Part shown: one piece after another, positions 49,044 through 57,229 of the stretch
Layout of the letters: the number at the start of each line of letters is the position of its first letter
How positions within the stretch are numbered: position 1 is the stretch's first letter
NCBI RefSeq assembly: GCF_029537235.1
Contig: NZ_CP120638.1
Location: 3,970,501 to 4,034,500 of the forward strand
Direction: 5' to 3'
Length of the DNA: 64,000 bases
DNA from: Rhizobium sp. 32-5/1
GTDB taxonomy: Bacteria > Pseudomonadota > Alphaproteobacteria > Rhizobiales > Rhizobiaceae
Notes under the pieces: generated by a model
Database searches by the model: none
The model's input: only the letters and a program-made list of their open reading frames with translations
Told to the model about the DNA's origin: nothing
Program-made: the position numbers and the translations under genes

Positions 49044-49424
49044 TCAGCGCGCGCCGGAGCATTGCCAACGGATGATCTGGCAGTCGTAGGAGTGTTTCTC
49101 GCAGGAGCGTATAGCCGCGTATTCGGCATCACGGCGATTGTCGCCCCAATCGGCTCCCCAGCCGTCCGGCCCCCGGGCGACCGCCCCGCAGGCATTCTTG
49201 AACCAAATTGCTACCCGGCAGTCGCCGGCATATTGATCGCAGTTTGTCTGGGCGACTTCCTCTGCTTCCCAGCGACTGGAATAGCTGTGGGACCAGCCAG
49301 TTGCGCCGTTCTGCGGCGAAATCGAGATCGCCCCAAAACTATCTGCTTGCGCTGCTTTTGCGCCGCTCGCGATCATCGCTGCAGCCAGCATGGCGAATAT
49401 TATCGTCCGTTTCACGTTCAGCAT
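49044..49424 (-). CDS. DUF4189 family secreted protein
   Basis: 126 residues with a signal peptide (MLNVKRTIIFAMLAAAMIAS, cut near AAQA). The mature part is one DUF4189 domain: FGAISISPQNGATGWSHSYS, AEEVAQTNCDQYAGDCRVAI, FKNACGAVARG and a final CQIIRWQCSG. Conserved cysteines suggest disulphides in the periplasm. The long upstream open frame is not used because ATG 49424 follows TTTGGAGGAAACC. Function unknown. Confidence 0.88.
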   Translation of the reverse strand: MLNVKRTIIFAMLAAAMIASGAKAAQADSFGAISISPQNGATGWSHSYSSRWEAEEVAQTNCDQYAGDCRVAIWFKNACGAVARGPDGWGADWGDNRRDAEYAAIRSCEKHSYDCQIIRWQCSGAR

Positions 49425-49593
49425 CGGTTTCCTCCAAATTCGCGCGCCCGCGCTGCGTCTGCAATCATGCTCATAAAGATACGGCTCAACAAGGCAGATT
49501 ATTCGTAGCCAGCGGTCTCGCTCCATTTTGTTTCTCGATTGTTTTGCGTGGTTTTCATCATCCGGATTTCGTATACGGTCGGAGTCCTTGCAG

Positions 49594-50709
49594 ATGGACG
49601 TTTTCATGACCCTTCGCCTTGGTACCTTCAATATCGAAAACCTGATGAGCCGTTTCGATTTCTCCGGCTTTCGCAACCAGCTGAAACAGGATCGCGTGCT
49701 CCGGCTGTTCGAAGTCAGGAGCGAGGCCGAATATCAGAGGCTGGAGGAAGCCCGCACCATTGCCCATACCGACGATACCCGCCAGATGTCGGCGCTGGCG
49801 ATTGCCGATTGCGATGCGGATATCCTCTGCCTGCAGGAGGCCGACAATATGGCGGCGCTGCAGGCCTTCGAATATGGCTATCTGTTCAAGATGGTCGGCA
49901 ATGGCTACCGCCAGAAATTCCTGGTCGAAGGCAATGACAGTCGCGGCATCGACGTCGCCGTTCTGATGCGCGAGGAAACCCGGGATGGGCAGCGGATCGA
50001 GTGCGTCAACGTCGTGTCGCATGCCGGGCTGACCTATGAGGACCTCGATCTGCTGGATGATGCGCTGGCTGCCGACAACCGGCCGCTCGACCGGATCTTC
50101 AAGCGCGATTGCCTCGAACTCAATCTTCGTATCGGCGGCCGGCCGATCACCCTGTTCGTCGTGCATTTCAAATCCATGGGCCCGGCGCGGGACGGGCTCG
50201 ACGGGCGGACAGCGACCATGCCGGTGCGAACCGCGGAAGCCCGTGCCGTCCGGAGGATTATCGAGAAACGTTTTGCCGGGCATATGCAGGGCGCGATGTT
50301 TGCCATCTGCGGCGACATGAACGACTATCAGGAGCGGGTCGACGTTCTGGGCGACCGGCGAGCGGGCTACAGCTTCGTGCCGCAGCGCGAGGCGACAAGC
50401 GCAATCGATATCTTCAGTCATGACGGCTTTGCCGAGAACGTCGTTCTGCGCCGCCCCGAACTCGATCGCTGGACGCTGTTTCACAGCCGGGGCCCGCAGG
50501 AGCGGCACCTGTGCCAACTCGATTATATCTGGCTGTCGCCTGCACTGGCCCGCCAGAATGCTGACGTCGTTCCGGAAATCATCCGTGGCGGCCAGCCGTT
50601 CCGGACGATTTTCCCGCCGGGCCAGGATGTCGAGCGCTTTCCGCGCACCGGCTGGGATCGGCCGAAGGCATCCGATCATTGCCCTGTCGTCGTCTCCCTG
50701 GAGCTTTAG
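49594..50709 (+). CDS. endonuclease/exonuclease/phosphatase-family protein
   Basis: 371-residue DNase I-like fold: LRLGTFNIENLMSRFDFSG with the catalytic Asn, ILCLQEADNMAALQAFE with the metal-binding Glu, FAICGDMNDYQERVDVLGDR, and SDHCPVVVSLEL at the end with the Asp-His pair. Starts at ATG 49594 or 49606. Substrate (DNA, RNA, phospholipid or inositol phosphate) not readable. Followed 2 bp later by a Nudix gene. Confidence 0.88.
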   Translation: MDVFMTLRLGTFNIENLMSRFDFSGFRNQLKQDRVLRLFEVRSEAEYQRLEEARTIAHTDDTRQMSALAIADCDADILCLQEADNMAALQAFEYGYLFKMVGNGYRQKFLVEGNDSRGIDVAVLMREETRDGQRIECVNVVSHAGLTYEDLDLLDDALAADNRPLDRIFKRDCLELNLRIGGRPITLFVVHFKSMGPARDGLDGRTATMPVRTAEARAVRRIIEKRFAGHMQGAMFAICGDMNDYQERVDVLGDRRAGYSFVPQREATSAIDIFSHDGFAENVVLRRPELDRWTLFHSRGPQERHLCQLDYIWLSPALARQNADVVPEIIRGGQPFRTIFPPGQDVERFPRTGWDRPKASDHCPVVVSLEL

Positions 50710-50711
50710 GC

Positions 50712-51455
50712 ATGCCCGAACCGGTCGTCGATCGTAGTCACTGGCCCGCCGAAAACGTTATTTTCACGGTCGCCGCGCTAGATCTTCGGGTCGATCCGGA
50801 GCCGCACCCGTTTCATCTGGCGCAGCAGGCGCAAGCAGCGGACAACTGGTCTCAGGAGATCGCGGCCAATCCGGCCTTGTTCGACGGGCCGATGGTGCTG
50901 CAGCACAAGGTCGATATTCGCGGTGGGGTCATTTCCAGCCGCGCGCATGTCGTGCCGTTCTCGACCTTCCTGTGGTGGCGCAAGACACGACCGCCCGGGG
51001 CAGCCTTGCATCTTTTCGGCCTGCCTGTCATCCTGTCGTCGGACGGTGCCGTGATCGCCATCCGTATGGGGCGGCATACGGCCAATCCGGGGCGGGTCTA
51101 TTGCGCTGCCGGCTCGCTTGATCCCGGCGACATCGTCGATGGCCGATGCGACATTGACGGCAATATGAAAAGGGAAGTGCGCGAGGAAACCGGGCTTGAT
51201 CTCGCTGACTCGGTCGCAAGCAGCGGATTTCAGGCCCTCTACAGCGATGATAGGGTGACGTTGTTTCGCACCTTTCGTTTCCACGAGACGGCTGAGACCT
51301 TGATTGACCGGATTGCGGCCCATATCGCCGCGGAGGCGGAACCGGAGATTGATGAAGCTCTGGCGATTGTCAGTCCGGATCCCGATCTTCACGACTATCC
51401 GCCGTTCATGGCGCCGATTCTGGCGCAGATTTTCGCGGGGAAAGCTGAGGATTAG
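50712..51455 (+). CDS. Nudix hydrolase
   Basis: 247-residue protein with a Nudix box in AAGSLDPGD ... NMKREVREETGLDL, including the REVREETG core that binds metal. The first 90 residues are an extra N-terminal domain (VIFTVAALDLRVDPEPHPFH). It begins 2 bp after the nuclease gene, so both are probably cotranslated and may act on related nucleotides. Substrate unknown. Confidence 0.85.
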   Translation: MPEPVVDRSHWPAENVIFTVAALDLRVDPEPHPFHLAQQAQAADNWSQEIAANPALFDGPMVLQHKVDIRGGVISSRAHVVPFSTFLWWRKTRPPGAALHLFGLPVILSSDGAVIAIRMGRHTANPGRVYCAAGSLDPGDIVDGRCDIDGNMKREVREETGLDLADSVASSGFQALYSDDRVTLFRTFRFHETAETLIDRIAAHIAAEAEPEIDEALAIVSPDPDLHDYPPFMAPILAQIFAGKAED

Positions 51456-51517
51456 CGCTTGCCGCTTTCAAGGCAGCCGTGCAAGTTCTGCCCATCGACA
51501 CGCAGCAGGAGACCGAG

Positions 51518-52434
51518 ATGGCACGACGCTATGCGATCTATGACGTTTTCACCGATCGGGGGCTAGAGGGAAATCCGCTGGCCGTGGTTTTCGATGGCGA
51601 CGGTCTCGACGATGCACGCATGCAGGCGATCGCCGGTGAGTTCAACCTGTCGGAAACGGTGTTCATCCGGACACCGGATCGAACGGGCCACGCGGCCAGG
51701 CTGCGCATCTTCACGCCCGGCTACGAACTGCCCTTCGCCGGACATCCGACCGTCGGCGCAGCCGTGGCGCTTGCCGAAGCCGCCCATGGCATCGACGGCG
51801 GAGATTTCGACCTCGTGCAGGTGCTGGAGGAAAATATCGGGCCGGTTCGCTGCGCCGTGCGCATGCGCTCCGGGCAGGCGAGCTTCGCGGAATTCGACCT
51901 GCCGCGGAAATCGGCCCGGCTGGAAGCGAAGCTCGACCGCGAGGCGATTGCCGACGCCTTCAGCCTCAGCCCGTCCCAGATCGGCTTTGAGGATCATGTT
52001 CCGTCCTTCTGGAGCGCCGGCGTTCCCTTCGTGATGATCCCCGTGCACGACCTGGCAGCAGCGGCCACCGTCGATTTCGATGCGGCGCTGTGGGAGAAAC
52101 TCGCACCGATGGCCGATGGTCGGCTTGCCGCGGCCTATGTCTATTGCCGCGGCGGCGTCAACCACATGGCGCGCTTCCATACGCGGATGTTCGCGCCGGC
52201 GATGGGGATTGTCGAAGACCCCGCGACCGGCGGCGCGCTTGCCGCGTTTTCCGGCACGATTCATCACTTCGACAAGCTTCTGGATGGCCATCACGCCTTC
52301 CTGGTGGAGCAGGGCGTCGAGATGGGGCGTCCCTCGCTGTTGCACCTGCATCTCGATGTTGCGGGGGCGATATCGCCGCGGCGCGCATTGGCGGGCAGGC
52401 GACGCGCATTGCCTCCGGTGAACTTTATCTTTGA
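51518..52434 (+). CDS. PhzF-family isomerase (frameshifted)
   Basis: PhzF-type diaminopimelate-epimerase-like fold of about 306 residues: YAIYDVFTDRGLEGNPLAVV start with a conserved Glu in FNLSETVFI, PFAGHPTVGAAVAL, and MFAPAMGIVEDPATGGALAA. The frame breaks in the G5 run at 52363-52367. One extra G gives VAGGDIAAARIGGQATRIAS and the normal end GELYL at 52434. ATG 51518 follows CAGGAGACCGAG. Reaction unknown. Confidence 0.88.
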
Positions 52435-52582
52435 AAAACAGGCATTAAACGCGCACTCCCCACTTTTTTCCAAATCTCGAAAGAAAATCGCTTTCCGAAC
52501 TGGACAAGCCGGGCGAAGGCCATTATACGCCCCATCAGACCGCAGCAATGTGGTTCCAGAGGCCGCAGCAAGGCGGTCCGGC

Positions 52583-52658
<76 letters not shown>

Positions 52659-52667
52659 AACTTTTTA

Positions 52668-52715
52668 AAAACAACGGATTAGCAGTCCAGTAACGTGACG
52701 CTTCTCCGTTGTTTT
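52668..52715 (+). terminator. probable terminator of tRNA-Lys
   Basis: AAAACAACGG and CCGTTGTTTT form a 10-bp stem with a 28-base loop; the second arm itself supplies the T-run. The loop is long for a terminator. Confidence 0.5.
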
Positions 52716-52790
52716 AAACTTCCAATGTCGATAAATTTTCGGGCGGACAGTAGCGAGCGTTGCCGGTGATGTGGATGGTTTTGCGCTCGG

Positions 52791-52991
52791 CTAAATCAAA
52801 AGTTCAGCTCTTCTGCTTTTCGCCCGCACTTTTGCCATCAGAGCTTTTCGAGCGCTCTTCGAAACGGTCTGCGCCTTTTGCAAGGTCCGAGCCTGTGTCC
52901 GCTTCGGTTTTTTCTCCTCGACGGCTGCGCTGCGACGGAGTCCTTTCGCCGATTCCCTGCCGATTTTGGTTGGTGCCTGTTCAATGCCCAT
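52791..52991 (-). CDS. small basic hypothetical protein
   Basis: 66 residues, about a third Lys or Arg (KKPKRTQARTLQKAQTVSKS, then ARKALMAKVRAKSRRAELLI). ATG 52991 follows AGGAGGAGACGATC, a very strong ribosome site. Composition suggests nucleic-acid or ribosome binding, but no family is recognised. It begins a cluster of small genes downstream of tRNA-Lys. Confidence 0.65.
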   Translation of the reverse strand: MGIEQAPTKIGRESAKGLRRSAAVEEKKPKRTQARTLQKAQTVSKSARKALMAKVRAKSRRAELLI

Positions 52992-53112
52992 GATCGTCTC
53001 CTCCTGTTGCTTTGCAAACAGCTAATGGTGGAGAAACCTGTTTGTTCCGGTCGGAGCGGTCGCGCGTGAGGCCGTCATAATGCTCTGGCGAGCCACACGT
53101 CGGGCCCTGACT

Positions 53113-53226
53113 TCAAACAAACATCAATAGAGGAAGCGTCAGCGCGAAGACGGCAAGGAGGAAGCCCGTCGTTTGGCGGCAGAGGCGTAGGATTTTCGTG
53201 CGGCGTCCGGTCCAATCGTAAGTCAT
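53113..53226 (-). CDS. 37-residue membrane protein
   Basis: Reads MTYDWTGRRTKILRLCRQTT and then GFLLAVFALTLPLLMFV: a basic cytoplasmic head and one C-terminal helix. TGGAGCG lies 5 bp before ATG 53226. No recognised family; the clean charge-then-helix layout and ribosome site argue for a real gene. Confidence 0.5.
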   Translation of the reverse strand: MTYDWTGRRTKILRLCRQTTGFLLAVFALTLPLLMFV

Positions 53227-53332
53227 GCGCGCTCCATTCAAAAGGAAACTGGAGCGGAAAAGAGGGCCGTCAAGGGTCTGTGGCAAAAATGTGGCAGCAC
53301 TTGCGATGCGCCTCCTTATAGTACTCGCCTCC

Positions 53333-53464
53333 CTACAGAATGAAAAGTGCTATCAGCAGCATGACGGGAAAGGTCACGCCTGCGATCCAAACCAGACGTT
53401 CACGCCGGATCAGCTTTTCAATCTGCCGGTTCGGGTCGTCCTGTCTGTTGGATGACATAAGCAT
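53333..53464 (-). CDS. 43-residue membrane protein
   Basis: Starts MLMSSNRQDDPNRQIEKLIR at 53464 and ends in one helix (WIAGVTFPVMLLIALFIL). CAGGAG lies 6 bp before the ATG; a second ATG is two codons on. Charged head then helix, like the 37-residue neighbour. The longer open frame upstream is not supported. Confidence 0.6.
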   Translation of the reverse strand: MLMSSNRQDDPNRQIEKLIRRERLVWIAGVTFPVMLLIALFIL

Positions 53465-53631
53465 ATGAATCTCCTGGTGGTTCGACGTTTGAACGCCTCG
53501 TCGCAAATGTTGTTCCCGCAGGGCACAACGCTTTTTTACCGTAGTGTCTGGGCTTTTCACCGTAGTGTCGGGAACATTCCGGCGCGCTGGCGGTTCACCG
53601 ATTGACGTTCAATTGAAGCGAGGAACGAACC

Positions 53632-53862
53632 ATGCCGATCCCAGGCCCAACCTTCGAACCGGGTGATATGAAGCGCAGTATGGAATGCGAGCAACATTTC
53701 GACCTGCCGATCCGCGATCTGATCGATCAAGCAGTCACTGCTGGGTGGACGGCGTTGGAAGCGCTGATTGCAATCGAGGAGGTGGTGAAGGAACAAAGGC
53801 AAGCCTATCAGGCAGACCCGGACCCGGCAGTGGCTCTCGGGGAGCTTGAGCCCGCACCATAA
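53632..53862 (+). CDS. hypothetical protein, 76 residues
   Basis: Acidic soluble protein (MPIPGPTFEPGDMKRSMECE, then FDLPIRDLIDQAVTAGWTAL and EALIAIEEVVKEQRQAYQAD). GCGAGGAAC precedes the ATG. A helix pair at residues 25-58 is predicted. Similar small proteins are common in rhizobia, but I know no function. Only plus-strand gene in the small-gene cluster. Confidence 0.65.
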   Translation: MPIPGPTFEPGDMKRSMECEQHFDLPIRDLIDQAVTAGWTALEALIAIEEVVKEQRQAYQADPDPAVALGELEPAP

Positions 53863-53966
53863 TCATTGGTTCGCCGGCACATCAATCAAGAAGCCGGTCC
53901 GAGATGGTTGGCGACGCGTGACCCGTATTTGATTATCTTGCATCGCATTCAGCTTCGCGCCGAACA

Positions 53967-54167
53967 TCAACCAACATGCTTTTCGGCCCCGGAACGGCGC
54001 AACCATCCGGACAGGAAACCGATAGGACCGATGGGATGGTCATTGTTATCAATTTTCCGTTCTTCGCTCCAGCCAATCGACTGGCGTCGCGCCGATAGGT
54101 CGAAGGCTTTTTCGGCTTCGGAGAGAAGATCGTCCTGATCCTCGGTCAAATGATATATCTGTCCCAT
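53967..54167 (-). CDS. hypothetical protein, 66 residues
   Basis: Starts MGQIYHLTEDQDDLLSEAEK; mostly helical acidic first half, basic second half (GPIGFLSGWLRRSGAEKHVG). AGGAGGACTGAGC before ATG 54167 is an excellent ribosome site. No family recognised. Confidence 0.65.
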   Translation of the reverse strand: MGQIYHLTEDQDDLLSEAEKAFDLSARRQSIGWSEERKIDNNDHPIGPIGFLSGWLRRSGAEKHVG

Positions 54168-54250
54168 GCTCAGTCCTCCTTTGGCAATTGTAGCAGAAGA
54201 ACGGCGAAATTGCGAAAAGGTTCCGCCGTCGGTAGCAGGACAAGGCCGCA

Positions 54251-54427
54251 TCAGACGCTCTGGGGTGGTTGCGGGTTTTCGTCCGGATTCGGCAACGGCG
54301 TTTCGTCAGGCAGACGATCCGGGTCTGGTTCCCTGATGGGCGGTACGGGCTTGTCCTGAGGGGGCATGTTTGGGACTGGGTCTGTGCCCGGCTGCGAGCC
54401 GGGTTCCGGATTGATCGGGAGGGTCAT
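54251..54427 (-). CDS. proline-rich small protein, 58 residues
   Basis: Over a third proline (MTLPINPEPGSQPGTDPVPN, then MPPQDKPVPPIREPDPDRLP), so certainly disordered. AAGGAGACC lies before ATG 54427. It resembles in size and composition the protein at 60125-60316. Function unknown. Confidence 0.65.
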   Translation of the reverse strand: MTLPINPEPGSQPGTDPVPNMPPQDKPVPPIREPDPDRLPDETPLPNPDENPQPPQSV

Positions 54428-54486
54428 ATTGGTCTCCTTTGCAGACGACAAACCCGATGGGCTGGCGATTGTTCCCGGTTTTGCGC

Positions 54487-55905
54487 TCAGGAGTTTCCAG
54501 AAACAACATCATCCAGCAGAGCGCCCAGCCGTCGCACTTCCTTCTCCACAGTCGGTATATCGACCCGCGCGATGCCGAACAGCAGGCCGGGCCTCGCAGG
54601 GCCCAGATGGAATTGCGACATGGGCTGCATGGCAAGTCCGTAGGCGCCGAGTGCCTGCGCAACGGCATGATCGTCAACGGTGTGATCGCGGAACCATGTC
54701 GCAAGATGCAGGCCGTCGCTTCCTTCGCCGAGTTCCAGATGGTGGCTGCAATGCCGGCGGAGTGCCTCCGCGGTCGCAGCCATGCGCGGCCCGTAAAGCC
54801 CGTTCATGTGGCGGACATGGGCCCGCAGGCGACCCTCGCGCATGAAGTCTGCGAGCGCTGCCTGCAGATGGATCGAGACCATGGCGCCCTTCAGTTGCAA
54901 GGCGGCGGCTGTGTCATCCACCAGCCATGGCGGCACGATGAGATAGGCAACCCGGAGCCCCGGCGCGAGCATCTTGGAAAATGTGCCGAGATAGGTGACG
55001 ACGCCGGCCCGGTCGATGCCCTGCAGCGCGGCGATCGGCCGGGATCCGTAGTGAAACTCGCTGTCATAGTCATCCTCGACCACAACGGCGCCGGTTTCGC
55101 GTGCGATCTCCAGCAGCGCCAGCCGCCGGTTCAGGCTCATCGTCACACCGGTCGGGTACTGGTGCGAGGGTGTCGTGTAGATCAGCCGCGGACGACCGCC
55201 TGTCGCGCGGGCAACATCGATGCCCTGCGCGTCGCAGGGTATTGGCACGAGACGGGCGCCGGCGGCACGGAACAGCACATGCGCTGCCTTGTAGCCGGGC
55301 TCCTCCATCCAGACGATGTCGTCATTCCCCGGCTTGATCAGCACCCGCGCCAGAAGATCGATGGCGGCACCGGTCGAAGGCACGATCATCACCTGCTCGG
55401 GCCGGGCCGAGACGCCGCGGGTTGCTGAGACATGATCGAGGATCGCCGATTGCAGTTCGGGAATGCCCTCGCTGGAGGTATAACCAAGGTCGTGGATGCG
55501 CAACGACCGCGCCCGGGCACCCAGACACCGCGCCCAAGCCGCGTGGGGGAAATGCGACAGATCCGGCATGCCCGGCTTGAAGAGGTCCTGGCCCGTGCGC
55601 CGGTCTTGATCACGGGTGTCGGCCGGGGCCTGACCTGTGCCTGTTGCTGATATCGCTGGACGGATGGCAACGGCGCGGGTCGCGGAACCGCCGCTTGCCT
55701 GGAGAAACCCTTCCGCCTTCAGGCGATCATAGGCCTTGACCACCGTCGAGCGGGCGACACCGAGCGCCGCTGCCAGCGCCCGTGTCGAGGCCAGTCGCTG
55801 CTCGGCCATCTGGCCGCTGAGGATGCGCTCCCGCAGGCTGCGGTAGATCTGGCCTTCAAGGTCGCCGGCGGCGCGATCCAGTGTCAGCCATGTCGGCAGG
55901 CTCAT
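54487..55905 (-). CDS. MocR-family regulator (GntR HTH + aminotransferase fold)
   Basis: 472 residues. N-terminal GntR winged helix (LEGQIYRSLRERILSGQMAE, STRALAAALGVARSTVVKAY), then an aminotransferase-like domain with the PLP lysine in YLGTFSKMLAPGLRVAYLIV and VVVEDDYDSEFHYGSRPIAA. MocR proteins use PLP or amino-acid adducts as signals; transaminase activity is usually absent. Divergent from an acetyltransferase pair, its likely targets. Confidence 0.92.
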   Translation of the reverse strand: MSLPTWLTLDRAAGDLEGQIYRSLRERILSGQMAEQRLASTRALAAALGVARSTVVKAYDRLKAEGFLQASGGSATRAVAIRPAISATGTGQAPADTRDQDRRTGQDLFKPGMPDLSHFPHAAWARCLGARARSLRIHDLGYTSSEGIPELQSAILDHVSATRGVSARPEQVMIVPSTGAAIDLLARVLIKPGNDDIVWMEEPGYKAAHVLFRAAGARLVPIPCDAQGIDVARATGGRPRLIYTTPSHQYPTGVTMSLNRRLALLEIARETGAVVVEDDYDSEFHYGSRPIAALQGIDRAGVVTYLGTFSKMLAPGLRVAYLIVPPWLVDDTAAALQLKGAMVSIHLQAALADFMREGRLRAHVRHMNGLYGPRMAATAEALRRHCSHHLELGEGSDGLHLATWFRDHTVDDHAVAQALGAYGLAMQPMSQFHLGPARPGLLFGIARVDIPTVEKEVRRLGALLDDVVSGNS

Positions 55906-56048
55906 AGGCGATCCTTGAAAGTGGTTTGCTGAAAATTACTAAACTGGATGTTTACAGCAGACCTCTTGCCAGAACAATTACCGCTACGGAAGCAGACCGC
56001 TGGTCGATCGGGTTGATCGAATTGGGAATGAAGCGACAGGATATTCTG

Positions 56049-56719
56049 ATGAACCTTGCAGACTGGAAGGGCGTATCCCGCCCCGAGCGCGCGCCTCTCG
56101 AAGGCCGCTATGTGCGGCTGGAGCCGCTGGACCTTGAACGTCATGCCGTGCAGCTGTTTGAGTCGGCGAGGGCCGGCGGCGCGGAAGACCGCTTCCGCTA
56201 TCTGTTCGAGGACGTGCCGGATAGCCCGGCGCAAATGAATGTTTGGCTGGAGAAGGTCGCAGCAAGCGCCGACCCCTGTTCTTTGCCGTCATCGACAAGC
56301 GCACCGGCCGGGCCGAAGGGCGACAGGCGTTGATGCGGATCGACACGGTGCATGGCGTCATCGAGATCGGCAACATCCTCTGGGGACCGGCGATTGCTCG
56401 CAGCCGGATATCGACGGAGGCTCTGTACCTCTTTGCCTCTCTAGCCTTCGACATGGGCTATCGTCGTTTCGAGTGGAAGTGCAACAATGAGAACGAGCCG
56501 TCCAAACGCGCCGCTGCCCGCTTCGGCTTCACCTTTGAGGGTGTTTTCCGCCAGCATATGGTGGCCAAGGGCAGGAACCGCGATACGGCCTGGTTCTCGA
56601 TCACCGATGCCGAATGGCCGCGCCTGAAAGCCGGCTATGAGGCCTGGCTGAAGCCGGAGAATTTCGATGCCGACGGTCGGCAATTAAACAAGCTGACCTT
56701 CTCAAAGGAAAATTCATGA
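56049..56719 (+). CDS. GNAT acetyltransferase (frameshifted)
   Basis: RimJ/RimL-type acetyltransferase of about 224 residues: MNLADWKGVSRPERAPLEGR start, EIGNILWGPAIARSRISTEA and NNENEPSKRAAARFGFTFEG. The frame breaks in the C run at 56273-56276. One added C gives ASADPLFFAVIDKRTGRAEG and restores the end at 56719. The stop overlaps the next acetyltransferase start. Acceptor unknown. Confidence 0.88.
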
Positions 56720-57168
56720 GCGTGGAGACAATCGAAATCCGGCCGCTGGAAAGCACTGACCATGCCGCCTGGCTGCCGCTGTGGCGCGGTTATCAGGCTT
56801 TTTACAAGGTGGATATTCCGGATGCCGTCTCCGATGTCACCTGGCAGCGGCTGCTCGACCCGGCGCAACCCATGGGCGGCGCGCTGGCGTGGCAGGGGGC
56901 AAGGGCGGTCGGTCTCGTCCACCACATCCGCCACCGCTCCTGCTGGACGGTGGGAGACTATTGTTATCTGCAGGATCTCTATGTGGATGGCGCGATCCGT
57001 GGCGCCGGCATCGGTCGCAGGCTGATCGAGTACGTCTATGAGTTTGCGGCTGTTGAGGGCTGTTCGCGCGTGCACTGGCTGACGCATGAGACGAACACCG
57101 ATGCGATGATGCTCTATGATCGGATCGCCGACCGGTCGGGTTTCCTGCAGTACCGCCACATGCTGTAG
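56716..57168 (+). CDS. GNAT acetyltransferase
   Basis: 150-residue acetyltransferase: IEIRPLESTDHAAWLPLWRG, LQDLYVDGAIRGAGIGRRLI (acetyl-CoA loop) and HWLTHETNTDAMMLYDRIAD. Four-base ATGA overlap with the preceding acetyltransferase indicates coupling. Both are divergent from a MocR gene. A terminator follows 20 bp after the stop. Confidence 0.9.
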   Translation: MSVETIEIRPLESTDHAAWLPLWRGYQAFYKVDIPDAVSDVTWQRLLDPAQPMGGALAWQGARAVGLVHHIRHRSCWTVGDYCYLQDLYVDGAIRGAGIGRRLIEYVYEFAAVEGCSRVHWLTHETNTDAMMLYDRIADRSGFLQYRHML

Positions 57169-57188
57169 GGGAGGCGTTGACCAAATGA

Positions 57189-57226
57189 ACGGGGAGGGGG
57201 TCAACAGACCTCATCCTCCCCGTTTT
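57189..57226 (+). terminator. terminator of acetyltransferase pair
   Basis: ACGGGGAGG / CCTCCCCGT stem with an inner GGT/ACC pairing, followed by TTTT. It lies between the converging acetyltransferase and FtsK genes. Confidence 0.8.
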
Positions 57227-57229
57227 CGT